Positions 47,231 to 55,184 of a stretch of 64,000 nucleotides of DNA are shown one piece after another. Position 1 is the first letter of the stretch. Every line of letters begins with the position of its first letter. The translations under genes were made by a program, and so were the position numbers. The notes beneath the pieces are model-generated. The model saw only the letters and a program-made list of their open reading frames with translations. It had not been told where the DNA came from and did not search any database. The stretch comes from Comamonadaceae bacterium (GTDB lineage: Bacteria > Pseudomonadota > Gammaproteobacteria > Burkholderiales > Burkholderiaceae_C): positions 1 to 64,000 of the forward strand of contig CANJWZ010000013.1 of the NCBI GenBank assembly GCA_947478725.1, read 5' to 3'.

Positions 47231-47899
47231 ATGACAACCATGACCACCGCCACCGTTGAAAAAATCAAGGCCAGGGCAATGGAGTTTAATGCGGTTCAAT
47301 CGAATCCGCACGACTTGGCCGCTGTTCAGCAAAATGGCTTGGCACTCAAGTTGGTCAAACACCAAACGCCATGGCTATGCCTGGCTGCTGTTCAGCAAAA
47401 TAGCCATGCGCTTGAATTCGTTAAAAACCAGACGCCAGACATTTGCATGGCTGCCGTTCAACAAAATGGCAACGCGCTTGAATTTGTCAAACACCAGACA
47501 CCAGACATTTGCATGGCCGCTGTTCAGAAAAACGGCCAAGCGCTTGCATTTGTCAAACACCAGACACCAGAGATTTGCATGGCCGCCGTTCGGCAAAATG
47601 GCTGGGCGCTTCAGTTCGTCAAAGACCAGACACCAGAGCTGTGTATGGCCGCTGTTCAGCACCGGGCGCAAGCGCTTTACTTTGTCAAAGACCAAGCGCC
47701 AGAGGTGTGCATGGTCGCTGTTCAGCAAGATGGCAAGACAGTCCATTTGGTCAAAGACCAAACGCCAGAGGTGTGCATGACCGCCGTTCAGCAAGACGGC
47801 TGGGCGATCAAGCTGGTCAAGGACGCCAATTTGCGCTTTGCGATCAAACAGGTCCTTATCGAAGAAAGCAAGGGCGTCGATGCGCCATGTGCGGGCTAG
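47231..47899 (+). CDS. DUF4116 repeat protein
   Basis: 222 residues with an AAGGA ribosome site. It consists almost wholly of about eight copies of a 22-residue repeat of the form xICMAAVQQNGxALxFVKxQ-TP, coded by 66-bp DNA units. The DUF4116 domain has no known biochemical role; long arrays occur in protists, giant viruses and some bacteria. The capped ends are MEFNAVQSNPHDLAAVQ and KLVKDANLRFAIKQVLIEES. No signal peptide. Repeat DNA identity suggests recent expansion. Confidence 0.8.
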   Translation: MTTMTTATVEKIKARAMEFNAVQSNPHDLAAVQQNGLALKLVKHQTPWLCLAAVQQNSHALEFVKNQTPDICMAAVQQNGNALEFVKHQTPDICMAAVQKNGQALAFVKHQTPEICMAAVRQNGWALQFVKDQTPELCMAAVQHRAQALYFVKDQAPEVCMVAVQQDGKTVHLVKDQTPEVCMTAVQQDGWAIKLVKDANLRFAIKQVLIEESKGVDAPCAG

Positions 47900-48007
47900 A
47901 TCAAGTCAACTTTCACCGAGCGGATTGACGATGGCCAGCAACGTGACGAGGGGCTTGAAGTCCATTAGAAAATTACTTCAGGCCAGCAGATTTTTTCGCA
48001 GGGCCAT

Positions 48008-48754
48008 TTATCTACCACCGGCAACGTCAATGATGGCGCCTGTCGTGTAGCCCGATTTTTCGCTGATGAGCCACATGATGGCTTCAGCCACCTCAGCAGC
48101 GGTACCGGCGCGCTGCATGGGCACCTGGGGTGCGAGGTCGCGCACACGGTTGGGCAGCCCGCCCGAGGCGTGAATCTCGGTGTCGATGATGCCGGGCCGC
48201 ACGGCATTGACACGAATGCCTTCTGCTGCCACTTCTTTGGCCAGGCCCACGGTGAAGGTGTCAATCGCGCCTTTGGCTGCGGCGTAGTCCACATACTGGC
48301 CGGGCGCGCCCAAGCGGGCTGCGGCGCTGGACACATTGACGATGGTGCCGCCTTCTCCCTGGTAACGTGTGCTCATGCGCTGGACGGCTTCACGGGCGCA
48401 CATGAAAGAGCCCAACACATTGACGGCAAACATGCGCTGCAGCCGCTCCGCGCTCATGGCATCGACGCGGCTGGTCATGTCGACCACGCCTGCGTTGTTG
48501 ACCAATGCTGTGAGTCGGCCCAGCTTGGCATCGACTTTTTTGAACATGGCCAGCACATCGGCCTCAACAGCCACATCGGCCTGCACGGTGATGGCCGTGC
48601 CGCCGCTGGCGCGGATGTGCCGCACCACTTCGTCAGCAGCCAGCGAGTTGGCCGTGTAGTTGACAGCCACCGCATAGCCCTGGCTGGCCGCCAGCAGCGC
48701 CACGGCCGCACCTATGCCGCGAGAGCCGCCAGTAATGATGAGGACTTTGCTCAA
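48008..48754 (-). CDS. Short-chain dehydrogenase/reductase
   Basis: 248 residues. NAD(P)-binding LIITGGSRGIGAAVALLAAS, NNAG in LVNNAGVV, and the catalytic set Ser142/143 with Tyr157-x3-Lys161 (VDYAAAKGAID). Resembles the FabG-like group of glucose or 3-oxoacyl reductases; the substrate is not deducible. The start is TTG at 48754 with GGAG five bases upstream; no ATG is available. Confidence 0.88.
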   Translation of the reverse strand: MSKVLIITGGSRGIGAAVALLAASQGYAVAVNYTANSLAADEVVRHIRASGGTAITVQADVAVEADVLAMFKKVDAKLGRLTALVNNAGVVDMTSRVDAMSAERLQRMFAVNVLGSFMCAREAVQRMSTRYQGEGGTIVNVSSAAARLGAPGQYVDYAAAKGAIDTFTVGLAKEVAAEGIRVNAVRPGIIDTEIHASGGLPNRVRDLAPQVPMQRAGTAAEVAEAIMWLISEKSGYTTGAIIDVAGGR

Positions 48755-48825
48755 AGCTAACTCCTGTCGCCACGCGAATTTGCTATAACAATGTACTTCA
48801 CCTTCTTAACTACCGGAGATACAAC

Positions 48826-49515
48826 ATGGGCCACTTCATTCACCTCAAAGCCGCCGACGGCTTTTCAGTCCCCGCCTACCTGGCCCAGCCTGCAGGCAAG
48901 GCCAAAGCAGCCATCGTGGTGATTCAGGAAATCTTCGGCGTGAACTCGCACATTCAGGCCGTGACCGACCGCTTTGCCGCGCAGGGCTATCTGGCCATTG
49001 CGCCGGCCATGTTTGAGCGCGTCACGCCAGGCGCCGATCTGGGCTACCAGCCAGAGGACATGACGGCCGGCATGGGCCTGAAAACCGCAGCCACTGCCTT
49101 GCCCGGCGCTGGCGTGATGCAGGACATCCAAGCCGCCATTGACCACGCCGCGCAGGAAACCGGTGGCAAGGTCGGCATGATTGGTTTTTGCTGGGGTGGC
49201 CTGCTGACCTGGCAGTCGGCCTGTACCCTGAGCGGCCTCAGTGCCGCAGCGCCCTACTACGGAGGCGGCATGACGGCACCGTCAGAAGTCGCACGCCAGC
49301 CGAAGTGCCCGGTGATGGCCCACTTTGGCGAGAAAGACCATTACATCCCGATGGATGGCGTGAACGCCTTTGCCGCAGCACACCCGGAAGTGACAGTCCA
49401 CGCCTATGCGGCTGACCACGGCTTTAACTGCGACCAGCGCGGCTCGTACAACCAGCCCGCTGCAGACCTGGCGCGTGAACGCACGCTGGCGTTTTTTGCC
49501 GACAAGCTGGCGTAA
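48826..49515 (+). CDS. Dienelactone hydrolase family protein
   Basis: 229-residue alpha/beta hydrolase. The nucleophile is Cys122 in MIGFCWGG, Glu35 in VVIQEIFGVN is the residue that activates it, and the histidine is in ADHGFNCDQRGSYN. Members open dienelactones in chlorocatechol breakdown or act as general carboxymethylenebutenolidases; there are no catechol genes nearby. GGAGA site upstream. Divergent from the SDR gene. Confidence 0.9.
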   Translation: MGHFIHLKAADGFSVPAYLAQPAGKAKAAIVVIQEIFGVNSHIQAVTDRFAAQGYLAIAPAMFERVTPGADLGYQPEDMTAGMGLKTAATALPGAGVMQDIQAAIDHAAQETGGKVGMIGFCWGGLLTWQSACTLSGLSAAAPYYGGGMTAPSEVARQPKCPVMAHFGEKDHYIPMDGVNAFAAAHPEVTVHAYAADHGFNCDQRGSYNQPAADLARERTLAFFADKLA

Positions 49516-49537
49516 AGTCATTTGAAGGGGCTGCCAG

Positions 49538-50563
49538 ATGACTCAAAAAGCCACTTTTGGGGCTTGTTTTAGGCCGGTAGCCCAATTTATGCTTAGGCGA
49601 TCAGCTCCTCTTTTTATAGCGTTTGTTTTGTCCATGTGTCTCACGGCGCAAGCCGCCGACTACACCGGCCCCTTGTTTGACGCGCACCTTCACTACAACG
49701 AAGACGCCTGGAACGGCAAGACCGGACCTCACCCGGTGGGCGACGTGCTGGCACGCATCAAAAGAAGCGGCGTCAAAGCCATCATTGCCAACAGCCGCCC
49801 GAACGATGGCAGCAAGGCGCTGGTCAATGCCGCGCTGGGTAGCAACGACCTGACGGTGGTGCCCTTCATTCGCCTGTACCGCAACCGGGCTGACTACGAC
49901 AGCTGGTTTAAAGACGAGACGATTTACGACATGGTGGTGGCTGAGTACGCGCGTGGCGTGAGCGTCGCGTCAAACCGGGTTGAGTTCAGAGGCATAGGCG
50001 AGTTTCACTTGTACGACAGCGCCAATGCGAACGGCGCGGTGGCTAAAAAACTGATGCAGTTTGCGGCCAAAAACAAACTGGCTGTTTTGGCCCACGTGGA
50101 CGACACAGCGGTTGACCTGCTGATGGCACACGCGCCAGATGCCAGACTGATCTGGGCGCACACCGGCATTGGCGGCGCACCTGCGGCGCGTGTAGATGCG
50201 CTGTTCAGCAAATACCCGCAACTGATGGGCGAGCTGTCGTACCGGCCCGGCTTGACCTGCGATGGTGGCAGGCTCGACGCCGGGCCGCCCCAAGGCGAGC
50301 AAGCCCCCTCGGGGGGCAGCGAACGACACGAAGTGCAAAAGCGTGGGGGTCCATATCTCTGCCCCGAATGGCGAGCGCTGCTGCTGAAGCACCCAACCCG
50401 CTTCATGATCGGCTCAGACACCTGGGTCAACCAGCGCTGGCAATACTATGAAGAGCTGATGAAGGGCTACCGGGTGTGGCTGGGTGACCTGCCGGCTGAC
50501 GCCGCACGCAGGATTGGCTGGACCAATGGCGCGGACCTGTTTGGGGTGAAAACAGGCAACTGA
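49538..50563 (+). CDS. Exported amidohydrolase-type TIM-barrel protein with two repeat-derived segments
   Basis: 341 residues. The signal peptide hydrophobic core ([16 protein letters not shown]) is encoded by a family A repeat. The mature part begins with [16 protein letters not shown] (metal HxH of the amidohydrolase fold), then [16 protein letters not shown] and MIGSDTW. Between [16 protein letters not shown] and [15 protein letters not shown] lie 28 extra residues ([20 protein letters not shown] then QKRGGPYL) from a family B repeat, exactly 84 bp between two CTC codons. Natural substrate unknown. ATG 49538 has AAGGGG upstream; 49589 is an alternative. Confidence 0.82.
   Translation: MTQKATFGACFRPVAQFMLRRSAPLFIAFVLSMCLTAQAADYTGPLFDAHLHYNEDAWNGKTGPHPVGDVLARIKRSGVKAIIANSRPNDGSKALVNAALGSNDLTVVPFIRLYRNRADYDSWFKDETIYDMVVAEYARGVSVASNRVEFRGIGEFHLYDSANANGAVAKKLMQFAAKNKLAVLAHVDDTAVDLLMAHAPDARLIWAHTGIGGAPAARVDALFSKYPQLMGELSYRPGLTCDGGRLDAGPPQGEQAPSGGSERHEVQKRGGPYLCPEWRALLLKHPTRFMIGSDTWVNQRWQYYEELMKGYRVWLGDLPADAARRIGWTNGADLFGVKTGN
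49595..49622. repeat. Dispersed repeat family A in a signal-peptide region
   Basis: GATCAGCTCCTCTTTTTATA followed by GCG: the GCT-xCT-n-TTT-ATA-GC core, read GCT CCT CTT TTT ATA GCG. Confidence 0.5.
50276..50359. repeat. Dispersed repeat family B, inside the amidohydrolase gene
   Basis: GGGCCGCCCC, then AGCCCCCTCGGGGGGCAGCG, then ACACGAAGTGCAAAAGCGTG and GGGGG. It matches the fmt copy block by block and shares ACACGAAGTG...GTGGGGG with the kinase copy. CTC stands at both edges (50273 and 50357). Confidence 0.8.
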
Positions 50564-50596
50564 TCGCTTCAGGCCGCGACGAGTGGTCAAGTCATC

Positions 50597-50758
50597 ATGT
50601 CCAAAAACCAACTGATGCTGTGCAGATGGAATCGCCACTTCGCGTCAAAATCTGCCAGAGCCAGAGCCCATCTGGGCCCGTATTTGCAGCGCATGCTGGC
50701 CAGGTCTGCGGTGGCCAAGGCGTTGGAGGTAGAAGGGCTGGAGCAGCCCTGGGTTTGA
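50597..50758 (+). pseudogene. C-terminal remnant of a glutathione S-transferase
   Basis: Short frame MSKNQLMLCRWNRHFASKSA, RARAHLGPYLQRMLARSAVA, then KALEVEGLEQPWV. The stretch HLGPYLQRMLARSAVAKALE is the usual end of bacterial GST proteins (Y-x-x-RM-x-RP-AV-x-x-A-L-x-x-EGL). The N-terminal thioredoxin domain is missing. A fragment left beside the higBA insertion. Confidence 0.6.
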
Positions 50759-50792
50759 AATTGACGCCAAATTATTGATATATGACATTTAG

Positions 50793-50805
50793 TCCCAATT
50801 TGGGA
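50793..50805. promoter_or_regulatory. Candidate HigA operator
   Basis: TCCCAA-T-TTGGGA, a perfect 13-base palindrome 12 bases before the higB start, behind a TTGACG box at 50761. HigA usually represses its own operon from such a site. Confidence 0.55.
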
Positions 50806-50817
50806 TTAAAATGCAGC

Positions 50818-51123
50818 ATGCGCGTTATTTCAAAAGCAACTTTGGTGGAGTTTTGGCAAATGCACCCTGCATCAAGACACGCATTGCAGACGTGGTTTGA
50901 AGATGCAAGCCGAGCTAAGTGGCGATCTCCACAAGATATTAAATTGCGGTATGCAAGCGCAAGTTTTGTCTCTAGCAATCGGGTAGTTTTCAACATCAAG
51001 AGCCATGATTACCGCCTGGTCGTTGCAGTGGCTTACCGATTTGGCGCTGTGTACATCAAGTTCTTAGGTACCCACAAGCAATACGATACCGTGGATGCCG
51101 CCACCGTAGAAAGCTCATCATGA
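50818..51123 (+). CDS. higB: mRNA-cleaving toxin, HigB type
   Basis: 101 residues (MRVISKATLVEFWQMHPASR, ... FNIKSHDYRLVVAVAYRFGA, VYIKFLGTHKQYD). This is the HigB toxin fold of the RelE superfamily, which cuts mRNA on the ribosome. ATG at 50818 chosen over 50782, because the earlier start would overlap the operator. Low GC compared with neighbours, so probably acquired. Overlaps higA by 4 bases. Confidence 0.88.
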   Translation: MRVISKATLVEFWQMHPASRHALQTWFEDASRAKWRSPQDIKLRYASASFVSSNRVVFNIKSHDYRLVVAVAYRFGAVYIKFLGTHKQYDTVDAATVESSS

Positions 51124-51521
51124 AAAAGCAAGCCGCTAAAACCATTGCGCCTATCAAGCCCATCCGTACTGCCGAGGATTACAAGGCAGCGCTGGCCTTG
51201 GTCGCTCCTTATTTTGACAATGAGCCAGAAATCGACAGTGATGCAGGCGCGCACTTTGAAGCGATGGTGACCTTGATTGAAGCTTATGAAGCTAAACACT
51301 ACCCAATCACACCGCCAGACCCGATTGAAGCTATCTTGTTTCGCATGGAGCAACAAGGCTTAAAACCGAAAGACCTGGAACCCATGATCGGCCAACTCAA
51401 CCGGGTATACGAGGTACTCAACGGCAAACGCAAACTGACCATGGCGATGGTGTGGCGCTTGCACACGGGGTTGGGCATACCGGCCGAGAGTTTGATTCGC
51501 CAGCCGGGGTCAGTTATCTGA
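51120..51521 (+). CDS. higA: Antitoxin HigA (helix-turn-helix)
   Basis: 133 residues. The N-terminal half carries the toxin-binding part (ALALVAPYFDNEPEIDSDAG), the C-terminal half the helix-turn-helix (KPKDLEPMIGQLNRVYEVLN then GKRKLTMAMVWRLHTGLGIP). The order toxin before antitoxin is typical for hig loci. Neutralises HigB and represses the operon. Confidence 0.9.
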   Translation: MKKQAAKTIAPIKPIRTAEDYKAALALVAPYFDNEPEIDSDAGAHFEAMVTLIEAYEAKHYPITPPDPIEAILFRMEQQGLKPKDLEPMIGQLNRVYEVLNGKRKLTMAMVWRLHTGLGIPAESLIRQPGSVI

Positions 51522-51573
51522 ATTCAAACGATTTGGTGTGGAGGTTTTCGTGATGATTGACAGTGAGCGTGAC

Positions 51574-51617
51574 AGCGCTGGAACCCTTTCAAGACTCGAA
51601 GGACTCAGCGCTCTTTT
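51574..51617 (+). terminator. Possible terminator behind higBA
   Basis: AGCGCTG and CAGCGCT face each other over a 25-base loop, followed by CTTTT. The rest of the 256-base gap to glcF shows no gene. Confidence 0.35.
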
Positions 51618-51778
51618 GGGGCTAAAACCAAAACTGGCGTGGAGCGGCTGAGATGATAAAAAGCGATTGGCAGAAAACAGACTTTGGCTTTTTCTTGGAA
51701 CGCGTTGCTGAATCTTGACGGCAATGCTCGTTCAGGTTTGGGCAGTTTTTCTGATTTCAGTGGGCCGTGAATCACAGA

Positions 51779-53008
51779 CTACCCTGCCTGATTTAACGCC
51801 TCATCGAGCACCTCAACCCAATGCCGCACCGGCGTGACTGTGCCGCTTTGCAAGTGGGTGATGCAGCCGATATTGGCTGAGACGATGACCTCGGGCTTCA
51901 TCTCGCTCAGGTTGCCGAGCTTGCGGTCACGCAGTTCATAAGCTATTTTTGGCTGCAGCACCGAGTAAGTACCCGCCGAACCGCAGCACAAATGCGCTTC
52001 GCAGCTGGCCGTTTTGACGTTAAAGCCCAAGGCGCCCAGGTGCTGCTCAACGCCGCCGCGCAGTTGCTGGCCGTGCTGCAGTGTGCAGGGTGGGTGAAAG
52101 GCGATTTGACCTGCTTTGGCTGTCACTTTGTCTTTCAGGCGTTCGACCAGATCCGGCAGCAACTCGCTCAGGTCTCGCGTCAGCGCGCTGATGCGTTCGG
52201 CTTTTGCGGCGTACTGCGCGTCGTCTGCCAGGGCTTGGCCGTAGTCTTTGACCATGCTGCCGCAGCCTGATGCGTTCATCACAATCGACTCAATACCGCT
52301 TTCAACATGCGGCCACCATGCGTCAATGTTGCGGCGCATCTCTTCTTTAGCGCCGTCTTGGTCGTTGAGATGGAATTTAACAGCGCCGCAGCAACCGGCT
52401 TTTGGGGCCACCACCACCTGCACGCCTGCAGCGTCCAGCACACGGGCCGTGGCTGAATTGATGTTGGGCGACATGGCCGGTTGCACGCAGCCTTCGAGCA
52501 TGAGGACCTTGCGCGCGTGGCTGCGGCTGGGCGTGATACCTGCGTCCTGTTTGGCGGGCACCTTGTTTTTAAGGGCGCCTGGCAGCAGCCCCCGCACCGC
52601 CTGGCCCAACGCCATGGCCGGGCCAAACAGCGGTGACGGCAGACCTTCCTTGAGAGCCCAGCGCACCGCTTTTTCAGCCATGGGCCGTTCGACACGCTGA
52701 TCGACCAGCTTGCGGCCAATGTCGATCAAATGCCCGTATTGCACGCCGCTCGGGCAGGTGGTTTCGCAGTTGCGGCAGCTCAGGCAGCGGTCCAGGTGCA
52801 ACTGGGTTTTACGGGTCGGCGTTTCGCCTTCCAGCACCTGCTTGATCAGGTAGATGCGTCCACGCGGGCCGTCAAGCTCGTCACCTAGCAGCTGATAGGT
52901 GGGGCAAGTGGCGGTGCAAAAGCCGCAGTGCACGCACTTGCGCAAAATCGCTTCGGCCTGAAGGCCTTCTGCAGAGTTTTTAAATTCAGGAGACAGGTTG
53001 GTTTGCAT
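51779..53008 (-). CDS. glcF: Glycolate oxidase iron-sulfur subunit
   Basis: 409 residues with two [4Fe-4S] motifs: C25-x2-C28-x2-C31-x3-C35 (CVHCGFCTATCPTYQ) and C75-x2-C78-x2-C81-x3-C85 (CLSCRNCETTCPSG). The C-terminal half has two CCG-type domains (PKAGCCGAVKFHL, EAHLCCGSAGTYS). Passes electrons from glycolate to the quinone pool. Downstream of glcE by 12 bases; glcD is not in this operon. Confidence 0.94.
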   Translation of the reverse strand: MQTNLSPEFKNSAEGLQAEAILRKCVHCGFCTATCPTYQLLGDELDGPRGRIYLIKQVLEGETPTRKTQLHLDRCLSCRNCETTCPSGVQYGHLIDIGRKLVDQRVERPMAEKAVRWALKEGLPSPLFGPAMALGQAVRGLLPGALKNKVPAKQDAGITPSRSHARKVLMLEGCVQPAMSPNINSATARVLDAAGVQVVVAPKAGCCGAVKFHLNDQDGAKEEMRRNIDAWWPHVESGIESIVMNASGCGSMVKDYGQALADDAQYAAKAERISALTRDLSELLPDLVERLKDKVTAKAGQIAFHPPCTLQHGQQLRGGVEQHLGALGFNVKTASCEAHLCCGSAGTYSVLQPKIAYELRDRKLGNLSEMKPEVIVSANIGCITHLQSGTVTPVRHWVEVLDEALNQAG

Positions 53009-53020
53009 GTTGTGAGCTCG

Positions 53021-54190
53021 TTACCAGTCTGCGTACATGCGGTGTGGATTGAAAACACCGGCGGGGTCAAATTCACGTTTTAACTCGCGGTGGATTCGGT
53101 CTAAGGGCGGCTTCAGGCTGTCGAATCGAGCGATTGAGCCCTTTTTATAGGCGTCAGCAGCTATAAAAAGAGTAGCGCTTCCGCCGACTGAAGCCGTCAG
53201 CTCGCGCAGCCGCTGGCCGTGCTGTGCATCAGCCCGCACCCAGCGCTGGCCGCCATGCCATTCCATCAGCGGCGAATCAGGCAGGTCCAGCGGCGGTGTG
53301 GTTTGCGGCACTGACAAGCGCCACAGGTCTTGCGTGTCTGTGCGTTCTTTGAACCACGGCAACTGCTGGTCGCGGCACAGCTGCCAATCGGCGGCGGCTT
53401 GGCTGTTGGACAGGCGCTGCCCGCCCAGCTTGACGCAAGCGGCCTCCACCGCCGCCACCGCACCGCGCAGCCGCAGGTACAGCGCGCCCTTGCCGCTTTC
53501 TTCAAGCCAGCAACTGGCATTCATGGGCAGCGGCTGGCCGCCCCAGCTGTGGAGCTGGGTCAAGGCCTGGGCCTGCGACATGTCAAATCTCAAGGTTGCC
53601 TCTAGCGGGGCAACGGGCAACACCTTCAGGCTGACCTCGGTCAGCAGCCCCAGCGTGCCCATGCTGCCGACCACCAGACGCGACACGTCGTAGCCGGCCA
53701 CGTTTTTCATGACCTGACCACCAAAGCTCACATGTTCGCCCTTGCCGTTGATGAGTTTGACGCCCAGCACGTAGTCACGCACGGCACCCACACTGGCCCG
53801 GGCCGGGCCGCTCAGGCCTGCAGCGACCATGCCGCCTACGGTCGCTACGCTCCCTGCGGCGATGCCGCTGGACTGAGTACCGCCGCTTGATAGCGGCGCG
53901 GTGCTGTTTGTATTGAAGTGCGGCGGTTCAAACGGCAGGCACTGGCCTTGGGCCAGCAGCAGCGCTTCCAGCTCGGCCAAAGGGGTTCCTGCCAGAGCGG
54001 TGACGACCAGCTCAGTCGGTTCGTAGCTGACAACGCCTTTGAGCGGTGTGGTGTCGAGGATGTCGCCTTGCAACGATTCGGCATAAAAATCCTTGCTGCC
54101 GCCCCCACGCAGGCGAAGTGTTGTGCCAGCCGCAGCAGCAGCACGAACCTGGGCGGCGATAGATGAGATGAGCTCTGTTTGTGCAACCAT
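53021..54190 (-). CDS. glcE: Glycolate oxidase FAD-binding subunit
   Basis: 389 residues. PCMH-type FAD domain: TLRLRGGGSKDFYAES, AALSGPARASVGAVRDYVLG, GGQVMKNVAGYDVSRL. C-terminal end LKREFDPAGVFNPHRMYADW is the family signature. Residues about 338-352 (SATLFIAADAYKKGSIARF) sit where family members have a glycine-rich loop and are encoded by a family A repeat. Acts with GlcF and a GlcD subunit that must be encoded elsewhere. Confidence 0.93.
   Translation of the reverse strand: MVAQTELISSIAAQVRAAAAAGTTLRLRGGGSKDFYAESLQGDILDTTPLKGVVSYEPTELVVTALAGTPLAELEALLLAQGQCLPFEPPHFNTNSTAPLSSGGTQSSGIAAGSVATVGGMVAAGLSGPARASVGAVRDYVLGVKLINGKGEHVSFGGQVMKNVAGYDVSRLVVGSMGTLGLLTEVSLKVLPVAPLEATLRFDMSQAQALTQLHSWGGQPLPMNASCWLEESGKGALYLRLRGAVAAVEAACVKLGGQRLSNSQAAADWQLCRDQQLPWFKERTDTQDLWRLSVPQTTPPLDLPDSPLMEWHGGQRWVRADAQHGQRLRELTASVGGSATLFIAADAYKKGSIARFDSLKPPLDRIHRELKREFDPAGVFNPHRMYADW
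53146..53178. repeat. Dispersed repeat family A, inside glcE
   Basis: Coding strand GCGCTACTCTTTTTATAGCT then GCTGACGCC and TATAAAAAGGGC. Read GCT ACT CTT TTT ATA GCT GCT, encoding ATLFIAA. Confidence 0.65.
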
Positions 54191-54269
54191 GGTCAGATGG
54201 TAAGCGGGACGAGCCTGAGTCAGTTTGAATTTTTTGAACAGGCCCTGTTCGCTTTTTTAATGCGGCCTG

Positions 54270-55178
54270 TCAGTCCCGGTAGAAATTAACGGGCAATCCC
54301 GCCACATCAACCCGCATCGACAAGACGCAGCCCGACTGCGGATACGCCTGTAGTTCCGCATCGCTGCGGCTGTAGCAAGCCGTGGTGAGGTAAAGCGTCT
54401 TCAAGTCGTCGCCGCCAAAGCAAGGCATGGTGGGGCACTGGGCAGGCACAGGAATGCTGGCCAGTTCTTCACCGCCAGGCGACAGCTTGCAGATGCGTGC
54501 GCCTTCAAACATGGCCACGTAGTAGTTGCCTTCCACGTCAACCGCTGCGCCGTCGGGCCGACCGCCATAGTTTTGATAGCCATCCTTGCCAAACTGCCAG
54601 CCTGCGGGCTTGCCCGTCCACCGTTTGAAAACGCGCTCGTTCGTCATGGCGCTGGTGGCGGCATGGAAGTCCCAGGCGCGTACGGTGTGGGTGGGCGTGT
54701 CGGCCCAGTACAGGGTGTTGGCATCAGGCGACCAGGCCAGGCCATTGGCGATGGTCGCATTGCTGACTTGTTGCGCCAACGCGCCGTCATTCAGGACGAA
54801 AAGCCCAGCGCTGGCAGACGTGCGCGGCTCAAACATCGTGCCCGCCCAAAAGCGCCCTGCCGGGTCTGCCTTGCCGTCGTTAAAACGTGTGGTGGCGGTG
54901 TCGTGCATGCCAGAGGCCAGCTTGACGAGCGCACCACCCCACTGGCGCGCACGGTAAATGCCATCCCGCAGGGCAATCACCAGCCCGCCTGATTCAGCCG
55001 GCGCGATGCTGCCGGGCTCAGTCGGCATGGCCCAGCTCTCCACGCTGCCCATAAAAATATTGCAGCGGTAAATGCACTTGCCTGGAATATCGACCCAGTA
55101 CAGCATCAGCTCATGCGGGTGCCAGAACGGCGACTCACCGAGTTCGAAGGCTTGGGGGGTCAGGGCTTGCCAGGTCAT
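54270..55178 (-). CDS. SMP-30/gluconolactonase-family protein
   Basis: 302 residues, a six-bladed propeller lactonase. Family features: GESPFWHPHELMLYWVDIPG at the N-terminus with the metal glutamate, RFNDGKADPAGRFWAGTMFE, NGLAWSPDANTLYWADT with the metal Asn and Asp, and GRPDGAAVDVEGNYYVA. Opens sugar-type lactones with a divalent metal. It starts 6 bases after the ABC transporter ATPase gene and so appears to be the last gene of the import operon. Confidence 0.9.
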   Translation of the reverse strand: MTWQALTPQAFELGESPFWHPHELMLYWVDIPGKCIYRCNIFMGSVESWAMPTEPGSIAPAESGGLVIALRDGIYRARQWGGALVKLASGMHDTATTRFNDGKADPAGRFWAGTMFEPRTSASAGLFVLNDGALAQQVSNATIANGLAWSPDANTLYWADTPTHTVRAWDFHAATSAMTNERVFKRWTGKPAGWQFGKDGYQNYGGRPDGAAVDVEGNYYVAMFEGARICKLSPGGEELASIPVPAQCPTMPCFGGDDLKTLYLTTACYSRSDAELQAYPQSGCVLSMRVDVAGLPVNFYRD

Positions 55179-55184
55179 GGCGGT

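Noticed and set aside
47375-47794. Repetitive minus-strand frame opposite the DUF4116 gene
   Set aside because: Its own repeats are only the mirror image of the 66-bp coding units; the plus strand has the ribosome site and the known domain.
47231-47899. CRISPR-like regular array
   Set aside because: The 66-bp units are contiguous and coding, with no constant repeat and variable spacer structure.
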